Position numbers and translations under genes: made by a program
Notes under the pieces: generated by a model
Seen by the model: the letters and a program-made list of their open reading frames with translations, nothing else
The model's database searches: none
Told to the model about the DNA's origin: nothing
Assembly: GCA_014859835.1 (NCBI GenBank)
Contig: JACZKW010000106.1
Coordinates: 1-6,158 of the forward strand
From: UBA9653 sp014859835
GTDB taxonomy: Archaea > Thermoplasmatota > Thermoplasmata > UBA10834
Direction: 5' to 3'
DNA: 6,158 bases
Shown: piece after piece, positions 1 through 5,887 of the stretch
How the letters are laid out: each line of letters starts with the position of its first letter
How positions within the stretch are numbered: position 1 is the first letter of the stretch

Positions 1-395
1 AGGTGGGCATCGATCGTTATAACGGACATCTCACGGCCATGTGCTCTCACGATCGGAGGAGACACTGAATGTTCCCCACCGACAGATATCAGGAACTTGT
101 CGGAGGAGATCATTTTCCTGGCCTCTTCCTCGATGGAAGCAACCATATCATCGACCGTGCCCTCCTCATAAAGGTCGCCAGCATCGTGGAATTTCACATC
201 GTCGAAGGTGAAATCGTGCTCGAACATCGTCTTTTCAAAATTGGAGGACGCCTCTCGTATGGTAGTGGGCGCGAACCGCGCGCCGCTCCTGAAGGTCGTC
301 GTACGATCGAAAGGTATGCCTAGAACAACGAATTCTGACTCATCATATCCATCACTCGCATCCGCGAACCTGAGCATCCCACGGATAGGCATCAT
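1..395 (-). CDS. speB: Agmatinase / ureohydrolase family, N-terminal part (cut by window edge)
   Basis: Ureohydrolase (arginase/agmatinase) family enzyme; agmatinases hydrolyse agmatine to putrescine and urea at a two-manganese site in the cytoplasm. Translating the minus strand gives 131 residues before the edge. The core begins with VVLGIPFDRTTTFRSGARFAP (residues 23-43, the typical first strand and substrate loop). HDAGDL lies at 70-75. The first metal motif GGEHS is at 106-110 (His109), and the second, DAH of DAHxD, is at 129-131, just before the cut. The remaining metal Asp residues lie outside the window. The ATG at 395 shares its A with the aIF5A TGA, so the two genes are translationally coupled. 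A second ATG follows at 392, and an AGGTG at 402-398 is better spaced for that one. Agmatinase rather than arginase is inferred from archaeal distribution and from the aIF5A neighbour. Confidence 0.93.
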   Translation of the reverse strand, partial: MMPIRGMLRFADASDGYDESEFVVLGIPFDRTTTFRSGARFAPTTIREASSNFEKTMFEHDFTFDDVKFHDAGDLYEEGTVDDMVASIEEEARKMISSDKFLISVGGEHSVSPPIVRAHGREMSVITIDAH

Positions 396-793
396 CACAC
401 CTTGGTTATCTTCTTTCGTCCCATAGCGATAAGGTACAGGATATCTTCGCCTGGCTGCAGAGAATCCTTCAGTTCGTCGGGTATGGGGAGCGTGAACATT
501 TCGTAGGTCTCGAGGTCCATCAACTGCACCTCTGCACCCCCTAGCACCGAGACTATCTGAGCTGATCTCTTGTCGATCATTGGCACCTGAACCTTGTGCT
601 TGACTGGGTAGACGACTGAACGCTTGTTACCGTCGAAAATCCCTATGGCCTCGATACGGGCCTTGGCCTCGCCGTGTTTCCCTGGCTTGGAAGTCGAGAT
701 GCTCACGATCTTGCAGGGTTCGTCCTCGATGTTGAGATACCGCCCCTCTTTCAGGGTTCTGACTTCTGCTTGCTCCCATGCCATGGATACCAC
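395..793 (-). CDS. eif5A: Translation factor aIF5A (hypusine-containing)
   Basis: Archaeal homologue of eIF5A, which binds the ribosome near the peptidyl-transferase centre and helps elongation through difficult sequences. The protein has the usual two-domain size (132 aa, or 129 from the inner ATG). The N-terminal SH3-like domain carries the modification loop TSKPGKHGEAK (residues 34-44), where Lys39 is the predicted deoxyhypusine/hypusine site. The C-terminal OB-fold runs from about residue 72, with the typical VQLMDLETYEMF at 89-100. The frame opens at a GTG (793), but the ATG at 784 (MAWEQAEVRTLKEGRYL) looks more like the family. It also leaves a leader of about 13 nt behind a clear TATA box at 817-827, whereas the GTG would sit almost on the transcription start. 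Its stop overlaps the agmatinase start. Very sure of identity, less of the start. Confidence 0.97.
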   Translation of the reverse strand: MVSMAWEQAEVRTLKEGRYLNIEDEPCKIVSISTSKPGKHGEAKARIEAIGIFDGNKRSVVYPVKHKVQVPMIDKRSAQIVSVLGGAEVQLMDLETYEMFTLPIPDELKDSLQPGEDILYLIAMGRKKITKV

Positions 794-816
794 TTCATCT
801 GACCGTAAACCTCGGG

Positions 817-827
817 TATTTAAAATA
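817..827 (-). promoter_or_regulatory. TATA box for aIF5A-speB
   Basis: The minus strand reads TATTTTAAATA, a strong and nearly symmetrical archaeal TATA box in the 42-bp gap between the end of nop5 and aIF5A. About 25 bp downstream predicts a transcript start near 797, just before the ATG at 784. It suggests aIF5A and agmatinase can be transcribed independently of nop5. Confidence 0.6.
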
Positions 828-835
828 CTTGTGTG

Positions 836-1882
836 TCAGCGTCGACCCCGTCTGACTTTGACTGGCTTCTTCTTAGGGGGTGCTGCGCGCTGTTTCCTTA
901 TCTCGGCAATCCGCTTATCCAGCTGTTCCTTGAGGATTGATGAGATATCACTCTTAGAATATGCGTCCGCTCTGGCAGCGAGACAGGCTTTGGCTGCAAT
1001 GACCCTCGCTATGGCACCACGTTGCCACATGGGAGCGTTATGGACGAGGGGATGTTGGAAGAGGACGCCGTGCTTTGGAGGTGCGCTGCCCTTCTTGAGA
1101 TGTCTGAACATGGCTTTTTCGGCACCGAGTAGTTGGACAGTGCTCGATGGGAACGAAGCCAACCTCAGAAGACTTCCTGATAGCATGATCAGCCTTGCTC
1201 CGATAACTGGGCCCACCAAGGCAGATATGTTTGGAGCCACCTCGCGCATCCTTGCCTCGACGTATCTCTCGACCTTCGCCCTGGCGGAATAAGACTCCAC
1301 GAGCGCATTGGCGAGCACCTTCAACGACTCCAGATCCTGAGGCGCAATCTCAGAACCAATGGAATCCATCCCTAGCTTGAGCGCGGTCATGATATCATGT
1401 CGTGAACCGTACTCCGCAATGGCCTTCGGGTACGCATCCCCACTCATCACTACTTCTAGTTCCGGGAAGTGAAGACCGTACCATTCACGCAATCGCTCAG
1501 AGAGAATGTTCGTCGTGAAGACCAGATCATCGTAGGCTCGCACCGCCTGTCCGAGATGCACGTCCGGTCCGATACTGCTCCTGACGGAGTCTTTGGCCAG
1601 GATTATAGTTGCCTCACGATAGATATCGATTGTGAATCCGTAGCTCTCCGGTTTTATGAAAGATGAATCGAGCTTCACGACCTTGCCGAAATCCGACAAT
1701 CTGCGGTCCGCGACCTGCTTCGCAGATGATGCTATTCCGGTCTCTTCGTCGAGGACCTCCCCTTTCATTATCCTTCCAAGCCGGGAAGCTATCTCAGCAG
1801 CATCCTTGGGGAAAAGTGCGACCTTTCTCACCTTGCCATCATCGCATATGAAACTGCCGAACCACTTGGTGACGAGGATCAT
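836..1882 (-). CDS. nop5: C/D box RNP core protein Nop5 (Nop56/58 homologue)
   Basis: Scaffold protein of archaeal box C/D ribonucleoproteins, which guide 2'-O-methylation of rRNA and tRNA; it joins L7Ae-bound guide RNA to the methyltransferase fibrillarin. The 348-aa protein has a normal archaeal length. The N-terminal fibrillarin-binding domain covers about residues 1-115. A coiled-coil dimerisation segment follows (about 120-215), then the NOP domain. Its hallmark stretch begins ALVGPVIGARLI and continues through STVQLLGAEKA, FRHLKKG and PPKHGVLFQHP. The C-terminus is a basic tail rich in Lys and Arg (KKKPVKVRRGRR), as is common in Nop5. The ATG at 1882 lies about 28 bp from a TATA-like element, which fits leaderless transcription. 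In many archaea fibrillarin (flpA) directly follows nop5; here the next gene is aIF5A, so fibrillarin must be elsewhere. Confidence 0.97.
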   Translation of the reverse strand: MILVTKWFGSFICDDGKVRKVALFPKDAAEIASRLGRIMKGEVLDEETGIASSAKQVADRRLSDFGKVVKLDSSFIKPESYGFTIDIYREATIILAKDSVRSSIGPDVHLGQAVRAYDDLVFTTNILSERLREWYGLHFPELEVVMSGDAYPKAIAEYGSRHDIMTALKLGMDSIGSEIAPQDLESLKVLANALVESYSARAKVERYVEARMREVAPNISALVGPVIGARLIMLSGSLLRLASFPSSTVQLLGAEKAMFRHLKKGSAPPKHGVLFQHPLVHNAPMWQRGAIARVIAAKACLAARADAYSKSDISSILKEQLDKRIAEIRKQRAAPPKKKPVKVRRGRR

Positions 1883-1904
1883 CTCTGCCCATATCCGGCA
1901 CTCA

Positions 1905-1914
1905 GCTAAAAAGC
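1905..1914 (-). promoter_or_regulatory. TATA-like element for nop5
   Basis: The minus strand reads CTTTTTAGCT here, centred about 28 bp before the nop5 ATG at 1882. This is the spacing expected of a leaderless archaeal transcript. The match to a TATA consensus is moderate. Confidence 0.4.
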
Positions 1915-1955
1915 CTATTGGGAATGGGTGTCTTGACCGTATGCCACGCTAAGGA

Positions 1956-1974
1956 GAAGATTCATGGAATCTTC
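1956..1974. repeat. Perfect inverted repeat, 8-bp arms, 3-bp centre
   Basis: GAAGATTC (1956-1963) and GAATCTTC (1967-1974) are exact reverse complements around ATG. It lies in the divergent nop5/phosphorylase gap, about 20-40 bp upstream of the TATA-like element at 1993-2001. That is a usual place for an archaeal regulator to bind. It could also fold as RNA, but no T-run follows it, so a terminator is unlikely. Confidence 0.6.
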
Positions 1975-1979
1975 ATCAA

Positions 1980-2011
1980 TTCGAAACGCATCCATATTAT
2001 GGTGTTTCGAA
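1980..2011. promoter_or_regulatory. Inverted repeat TTCGAAAC-N16-GTTTCGAA around a TATA-like element
   Basis: The arms at 1980-1987 and 2004-2011 are perfect 8-bp reverse complements. The 16-bp spacer contains CATATTATG (1993-2001), the best TATA candidate before the nucleoside phosphorylase gene. A further palindrome, GTTCGAAC, follows at 2024-2031. A dimeric protein bound to the arms would cover the TATA box, so this looks like a repressor operator. The role is inferred; the repeat itself is directly visible. Confidence 0.5.
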
Positions 2012-2012
2012 A

Positions 2013-2768
2013 TTGACCAGGAAGTTCGAACATCCTGGAAGGGATGCATGGCATGCTTGCGAAAGGGAAGTCATAAGACCGGATATCCTCGCGAAGCCTC
2101 TAGACTTTCAGACTGCAATAATGTCTTTTACCGAGACTCTTTTCGAACCCATTCTGAATGCTCTGGATATGAACGATGCACCATCTGCTCCGACGCTGGA
2201 TGGCGCATTAGAGGGAAGGAGTGGGAACGGGGTCGTCGTTTACAGATCTGCAATCGGTGCGCCGGCAGCTGGCATGCTATTGGAGGAACTGATCGCCTCA
2301 GGAATAGGACGAATCATCATGATAGGACTTGCTGGCTCAATCACTCCAAGATGCAGGATCGGGGACCTAGTGGTTCCAACCTGGGGTATCCGAGAGGAGG
2401 GGACATCTTATCATTACCTCCCGCCAGAGCATCTCGTTGAACCCTCGCACGAGGCTTCTGCAAAACTGAAAGCGGCCCTGGGTGATATTGCATACTCAGA
2501 AGGAGGTATCTGGTCGACCGACGCCCCCTTCAGGGAATCAATCATGAAGGTTCAGAAGTATCAGAAAGCCGGAGCCCTCGCGGTCGATATGGAGTGCACG
2601 GCACTCATGGCGATATCTACGTTCAGGAAAGCCGAGTTCGTTTCGTTGATTGTGATATCAGATGAAGTGTTCAGAGACGAATGGTCGGAAGGATTCGACT
2701 CGTATCATCTGAAGAAATCCATCAACTCGGCATGTCAGGTACTGAAAGGATTCCTATCCGACGAATAG
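2013..2768 (+). CDS. Nucleoside phosphorylase, PNP/UDP family
   Basis: Member of the NP-I fold family (purine nucleoside/uridine phosphorylases, MTA nucleosidases), which split the N-glycosidic bond of nucleosides. Seen in the 251-aa protein: GLAGSI at 105-110, then GDLVVPTWGIREEGTSYHYLPP at 117-138, GGIWSTDAPFRES at 164-176, the ribose-binding VDMECTAL at 191-198 (Glu194), and ISDE at 215-218 (Asp217). An Asp at that place is typical of purine-acting members, while E. coli uridine phosphorylase has Asn-Arg there. By eye, the phosphate loop GDPxR is replaced by SFTETL (38-43), and the phosphate-binding Arg before the IG motif is Met103. Phosphorolysis is therefore not assured. The start is uncertain: TTG at 2013 is the only usual in-frame start that keeps the first beta strand (about 31-38), and the next is ATG at 2121. 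It converges on mtnA with a 26-bp gap. Confidence 0.85.
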   Translation: MTRKFEHPGRDAWHACEREVIRPDILAKPLDFQTAIMSFTETLFEPILNALDMNDAPSAPTLDGALEGRSGNGVVVYRSAIGAPAAGMLLEELIASGIGRIIMIGLAGSITPRCRIGDLVVPTWGIREEGTSYHYLPPEHLVEPSHEASAKLKAALGDIAYSEGGIWSTDAPFRESIMKVQKYQKAGALAVDMECTALMAISTFRKAEFVSLIVISDEVFRDEWSEGFDSYHLKKSINSACQVLKGFLSDE

Positions 2769-2794
2769 AGAATCAAGCGATGCGCATCGACGTC

Positions 2795-3775
2795 TCAGAA
2801 TGCACCAGGGGCGAGAATGCCTTTCTCTGTTATGAATCCGGTCACATATTTAGCTGGCGTCACATCGAATGCCGGGTTCAATGCCTTCGCCCCTCTAGGG
2901 GCGATCTCGACGTCGTCAATGAAAAGCACTTCTCTCGAAGAACGCTCCTCGATCACGATGTCGCCTTCACCCTTCAACGACTTGTCGAAAGTGGAGATTG
3001 GAGCCGCTACATAGAACGGTATGCCATTCTCCTTGGCTAGCACCGCCTTCTCGTAGGTACCGATCTTGTTAGCGAAATCGCCATTGGCAGCAATCCGGTC
3101 CGCACCCACGATGACCAGGTCCACCTTTCCGTTCCGCATGTAGTGCCCCGCAGCATTATCCGCGATGATGGCATGATCTATGCCTTCATTCATGAGTTCC
3201 CACGATGTCAGTTTGGAACCCTGGAGACGCGGCCTGGTCTCGTCTACGAACACGAAGAATTTTTTTCCATATCTGTGCGCCACCCTCATGGGCGCTAGGG
3301 CTGTGCCGAAATCCACTGTCGCAAGCGCACCCGCGTTGCAGTGCGTGAGTAGCCTCATCCCATCCTTGATCAGTGGCGCGCCATGCTCACCTATCATCCT
3401 GCACATAGCAATTATGCCTTCGGCATACAGCTCGGATTCCTTCACCAAGTCGCCCTCTCGCTTTGATAGCATCAGGTCAACGGCGTAGAACAGATCGAAT
3501 GCAGTTGGACGCGTAGCCTTCATCGTCTTCGCTGCAACGTTCAGATCCTCACCCGCCTTCCAGGCAAGGGCCATTCCGTATGCTGCAGCCGCACCAATCG
3601 CCGGAGCTCCTCTGACGGTCATGTTGGAGATTGCTTCAGCCATCTCGCGATAGTTCTTGATCGTGATCACCTTGAGCTTCTTTGGGATGATACGCTGGTC
3701 TATCATCTTCACGACTTCGCCTTCCATCCAAAGCGCGCGCAGATCCTCTCTTCCGGCAGGGGTGTTGATTCTCAT
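2795..3775 (-). CDS. mtnA: S-methyl-5-thioribose-1-phosphate isomerase (MtnA, aIF2B-like family)
   Basis: Isomerises methylthioribose-1-phosphate to methylthioribulose-1-phosphate in methionine salvage, recycling the methylthioadenosine left by polyamine synthesis. The 326-aa protein matches the eIF2B-related sugar isomerase fold from end to end. Seen: MTVRGAPAIGAAAAYG (52-67), THCNAGALAT (144-153) with the predicted catalytic Cys146, and VFVDETRPRLQGSKLTSWEL (175-194). These are followed by VGADRIAANGD (223-233) with the predicted catalytic Asp226, NKIGTYE (236-242), and a C-terminal NPAFDVTPAKYVTGFITEKG (300-319). These are MtnA signatures rather than those of translation factor aIF2B. The related archaeal ribose-1,5-bisphosphate isomerase is the main alternative, but the MtnA-type motifs make it less likely. 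ATG at 3775 lies about 37 bp from a TATA-like element, giving a short leader. Confidence 0.93.
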   Translation of the reverse strand: MRINTPAGREDLRALWMEGEVVKMIDQRIIPKKLKVITIKNYREMAEAISNMTVRGAPAIGAAAAYGMALAWKAGEDLNVAAKTMKATRPTAFDLFYAVDLMLSKREGDLVKESELYAEGIIAMCRMIGEHGAPLIKDGMRLLTHCNAGALATVDFGTALAPMRVAHRYGKKFFVFVDETRPRLQGSKLTSWELMNEGIDHAIIADNAAGHYMRNGKVDLVIVGADRIAANGDFANKIGTYEKAVLAKENGIPFYVAAPISTFDKSLKGEGDIVIEERSSREVLFIDDVEIAPRGAKALNPAFDVTPAKYVTGFITEKGILAPGAF

Positions 3776-3807
3776 TCTAGGTCAGTCAACGGTATCGCCA
3801 TTGGACC

Positions 3808-3816
3808 CATAAAATG
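3808..3816 (-). promoter_or_regulatory. TATA-like element for mtnA
   Basis: The minus strand reads CATTTTATGG in this area. A start 25 bp downstream would fall near 3786, about ten bases before the mtnA ATG at 3775. No clear ribosome-binding site is visible. Confidence 0.4.
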
Positions 3817-3840
3817 ATGACTAGACCTGGCGCCAAAAGA

Positions 3841-3848
3841 ATATTAAA
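3841..3848 (+). promoter_or_regulatory. TATA box for tRNA-Val
   Basis: AATATTAAAC at 3840-3849 is a good archaeal TATA box. About 25 bp downstream gives a transcript start near 3870, a 5' leader of about 15 nt to be removed by RNase P before the tRNA begins at 3885. Confidence 0.5.
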
Positions 3849-3884
3849 CAGATGCAACATACATCGCCCGGAACAGGCCATTAA

Positions 3885-3957
3885 GGGCCCATGGTCTAGC
3901 GGTTATGACGGCGCTCTCACACAGCGCAGATCACCGGTTCAAATCCGGTTGGGCCCA
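3885..3957 (+). tRNA. tRNA-Val, anticodon CAC
   Basis: A complete 73-nt cloverleaf. Acceptor arms GGGCCCA (3885-3891) and TGGGCCC (3950-3956) pair fully, with discriminator A at 3957. The D arm holds GTC/GAC with AGCGGTTA in the loop. The anticodon stem GCGCT (3911-3915) pairs with AGCGC (3923-3927) around CTCACAC, placing the anticodon CAC at 3918-3920, which reads GUG valine codons. The T arm is ACCGG-TTCAAAT-CCGGT (3933-3949). There is no intron, and CCA is not encoded, so it is added after transcription. A T-rich stretch follows at about 3959-3976 and may end transcription. Confidence 0.97.
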
Positions 3958-4182
3958 CATTCATCTTTCTCGATTTGGATGATCGGGATCATGGCTGTTG
4001 TTCTTTCGCCCGTAGAAAAAACGTGCGCGCCCAGGTGTGGACACTTCTGACTGCGCAATTCACATCATTCAGTCCCAGCGACACGACTTGCAGCAGCACT
4101 GACAGGCTCAATAGTGGTTTCTAGAAAAGAATTAAGACCGTAATCGTAATTGGTATAATGAGAAATCGCGGTTGTTGACATC
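3958..4182. other. Intergenic gap with no recognisable gene
   Basis: A 225-bp stretch between the tRNA and the membrane-protein gene. It holds a T-rich tRNA trailer, an A6 run at 4017-4022, and a weak possible stem (TGCGC at 4024-4028 with GCGCA at 4053-4057). A CGTAAT pair in tandem (4139-4150) sits just before the next gene's TATA box. Reading frames through it are short and lack protein-like composition. Confidence 0.5.
4154..4159 (+). promoter_or_regulatory. TATA box for the small membrane protein gene
   Basis: TATAAT centred about 26 bp before the GTG at 4183 is exactly the spacing of a leaderless archaeal transcript, and it supports that GTG as the start. A tandem CGTAAT repeat (4139-4144, 4145-4150) lies directly upstream, where the BRE or an activator site would be. 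Confidence 0.55.
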
Positions 4183-4650
4183 GTGCAGAAGAAGAGTATT
4201 TTGAGCATCGCGGCGGTCATATCCGTCATCACATTCTTGATTCTTGTAGCATATGCCATAGCGTTCTCGACCGTGACCGTCGAAGGGACTGTTGATCATA
4301 AGACGATCATCGGGACCAAGGACAACATCGATTATACCCTGGTCGTCTTCACAATAGCCAGCTTGGACATTAGAGACCCTGCGTTGGAACCACTCTTCAA
4401 TAATCATGACGCAAACCTGAGCGTGACTCAAGCCATGGAACAGGAGATGATGGATTTAGGATACTCGGAGATACGCTACCTTGCAGACATCCGAGTTATA
4501 TCGGAGGATCCTGTCAACCATGTCGAGCCTGGTGAGCTCCTGGCATACTCGGTCAAGAGGACTGGATTCAACTCATTGATGGTCGGGGAGAACATGAGCT
4601 TCGAAGTGGCAAAGATGACTTCAGCCACGATTAGAGAAGTCAACGGCTAG
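4183..4650 (+). CDS. Small membrane-anchored protein of unknown function
   Basis: A 155-aa protein I do not recognise. It begins MQKKS and has a hydrophobic segment at about residues 6-28, so it has either one N-terminal membrane anchor or an uncleaved signal. No lipobox cysteine is present. The remaining 125 or so residues are acidic and likely outside the membrane, with alternating strand-like stretches (30-37, 49-60, 97-107, 116-124, 138-151), suggesting a small mostly beta domain. There are no cysteines and no catalytic motif that I can identify. The GTG start is supported by a TATA box 26 bp upstream and an in-frame stop at 4159-4161, which rules out a longer form. It ends 22 bp from the convergent coiled-coil gene. 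It looks like a lineage-specific gene. Confidence 0.75.
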   Translation: MQKKSILSIAAVISVITFLILVAYAIAFSTVTVEGTVDHKTIIGTKDNIDYTLVVFTIASLDIRDPALEPLFNNHDANLSVTQAMEQEMMDLGYSEIRYLADIRVISEDPVNHVEPGELLAYSVKRTGFNSLMVGENMSFEVAKMTSATIREVNG

Positions 4651-4672
4651 ATAATGTCTCAAACGAGTCCGT

Positions 4673-5842
4673 TCATTGCTTCGGAGCCACACGATGTTTT
4701 GTAAGGTGAACTAGGAACTGCTCTATCTTAGTGACACGTCCATTCATCCGGTTCATATTGTCCCTTATGTCAGCGACAGCAAGGACTATCTCCTTCGCGA
4801 CATCCGGCTTGTCCTTCAGAATCAGGAGTGCATCCTCGAGTCCTTTCAGGCGGTCTTCAAGGTCAGTAGGAGCACCCTCGGCATTCAACACGTTGATCTG
4901 GTTCTGCAGTTCATCTAACCCCTTGTCAATCTTCCTGTCTGAAGAGGATAACACGACCGCGAGGCCTTTCCCGACCTTCTCGTCCACCACAGTATGGAAC
5001 TCCATGAGTCCTTTCGTTATTGCCTGCTCGAGCTGCTCCACCTTCTGGTCCTGGACTTCGACACGTCTTATGATGTCAGACATATCTCCCAGGTCCCTGC
5101 AAATAGCCTCCAGCAGTTCCTTCTCCTTGAGGTCGATATTGACTTCGACCGGGGTCGTCGGGTAGTTCCTGAGAGCATCGATCATGCCGACCATATCGAT
5201 CTCAGGACCCGCGTTCCTTATGGCGTTCTTGATCGGCTGCAGCTTAGAAAGCTGCATGTCCGCAATCTTGAGTATGCTCTTGTTCCCCTTCTCAATGTTG
5301 CTCAGTTCCTCGAGTATCTTCTCGAGCTGGACTATCGCCTTGGCAACGTTGGAATCCTCAAGAGCACGTATGTCACGGACCGCGTCCTTCTTCCCCTTGG
5401 CAATCGCATCGGCGACCGTTGGTCCCTCGTGAGCATAGACCGTCACCAGGTGAGAAACGCCAGACATCACTTTGCTCTCGACATAATGCCAGTCCTTCTC
5501 GTGCACGATTATGCTCTGCCTGTCTGCCCGCTCGAATAGCATGACGAACGAATGATTCGGCATCATGCATGCCTCGATCTCGTACGGAGAGTTGCGGGCG
5601 AGTGAAGGCGCATGCTCTGGCTTCTCTCGTTCGACGGCGTTCATGTAGGCGCCGATATAGGCGCTTGAATAGTTCTCAAGGGCCTTCTTTGAGGGGAGGC
5701 GGGCTTTACCGGATAAATCGTCCATCTGCGTGTCGCGTAAGGTAGGTAAGCCATAATGAGCTTTTTCATATACCCGGGATTGATTCGCTCCTCTGCGAAC
5801 AACCTGCGATAGGCAGATGGATCGGTGATTCGACACTGACAT
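4673..5842 (-). CDS. Large coiled-coil protein of unknown function, divergent from a small GTPase
   Basis: A 389-aa cytosolic protein with no signal peptide or membrane segment; I do not recognise the family. Residues about 52-150 look like a small mixed alpha/beta domain (YEIEACMMPNHSFVMLFER at 87-105, then VSHLVTVYAHEGPTVADAI at 129-147). From about 155 to 380 the sequence is mostly long charged helices with heptad-like spacing (for example 166-205, 236-290, 300-345, 348-382), which points to extended coiled coils and oligomerisation. A proline-containing break lies at 213-235. The start is uncertain. ATG at 5842 sits about 31 bp from a TATA-like element, but residues 1-39 look less protein-like, and ATG at 5725 (MDDLSGKARLPSKK) is a good alternative with a TATA-like CATTATG near 5755. 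Placed head to head with a Ras-like GTPase, it may be that GTPase's partner, regulator or effector; this is inference. Confidence 0.8.
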   Translation of the reverse strand: MSVSNHRSICLSQVVRRGANQSRVYEKAHYGLPTLRDTQMDDLSGKARLPSKKALENYSSAYIGAYMNAVEREKPEHAPSLARNSPYEIEACMMPNHSFVMLFERADRQSIIVHEKDWHYVESKVMSGVSHLVTVYAHEGPTVADAIAKGKKDAVRDIRALEDSNVAKAIVQLEKILEELSNIEKGNKSILKIADMQLSKLQPIKNAIRNAGPEIDMVGMIDALRNYPTTPVEVNIDLKEKELLEAICRDLGDMSDIIRRVEVQDQKVEQLEQAITKGLMEFHTVVDEKVGKGLAVVLSSSDRKIDKGLDELQNQINVLNAEGAPTDLEDRLKGLEDALLILKDKPDVAKEIVLAVADIRDNMNRMNGRVTKIEQFLVHLTKHRVAPKQ

Positions 5843-5854
5843 CTACTCATCTTT

Positions 5855-5887
5855 TATCGCGCGATGGGAAAATATTATGTATCGCGC
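5855..5887. repeat. Direct repeat TATCGCGC x2 with a 10-bp palindrome
   Basis: TATCGCGC occurs at 5855-5862 and 5880-5887, with starts 25 bp apart. The first copy is part of the perfect palindrome ATCGCGCGAT (5856-5865). The AT-rich TATA candidate lies between the copies. Together they look like an operator controlling the divergent coiled-coil/GTPase pair. Confidence 0.5.
5868..5878 (-). promoter_or_regulatory. TATA-like element for the coiled-coil gene
   Basis: The minus strand reads ATAATATTTTC, centred about 31 bp before the ATG at 5842. This gives a near-leaderless transcript if that start is used. It is flanked by two copies of TATCGCGC (5855-5862 and 5880-5887). Confidence 0.4.

Noticed and set aside
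624..1292. A 222-codon open frame on the plus strand opposite aIF5A and nop5
   Set aside because: It is antisense to two certain genes, rich in Leu, Ser and Arg from reading their complement, and has no family motif.
1964..2440. A 158-codon open frame starting inside the palindrome upstream of the phosphorylase
   Set aside because: It overlaps the phosphorylase in another frame, is rich in Cys, Arg and Trp, and shows no motif; a shadow frame.
3256..3268. Run of seven A on the minus strand inside mtnA as a possible slippage site
   Set aside because: It encodes the normal family sequence GKKFF, the frame continues intact to the C-terminus, and no alternative product is evident.
3814..3820. 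ATGATGA matching a box C of a C/D guide RNA
   Set aside because: No D or D' box (CTGA) lies at a suitable distance downstream, and no guide structure could be drawn.
3814..4050. A 78-codon open frame across the tRNA
   Set aside because: It reads straight through tRNA-Val, which is certain; not a protein gene.
4024..4057. Possible small structured RNA downstream of tRNA-Val
   Set aside because: The outer stem is only five pairs with a weak inner stem, and no promoter or terminator frames it.
4994..5539. A 181-codon plus-strand frame opposite the coiled-coil gene
   Set aside because: Antisense shadow of a GC-biased, helix-rich gene; its Leu/Arg/Asp/Val-rich composition follows from the complement, and it has no motif or promoter.
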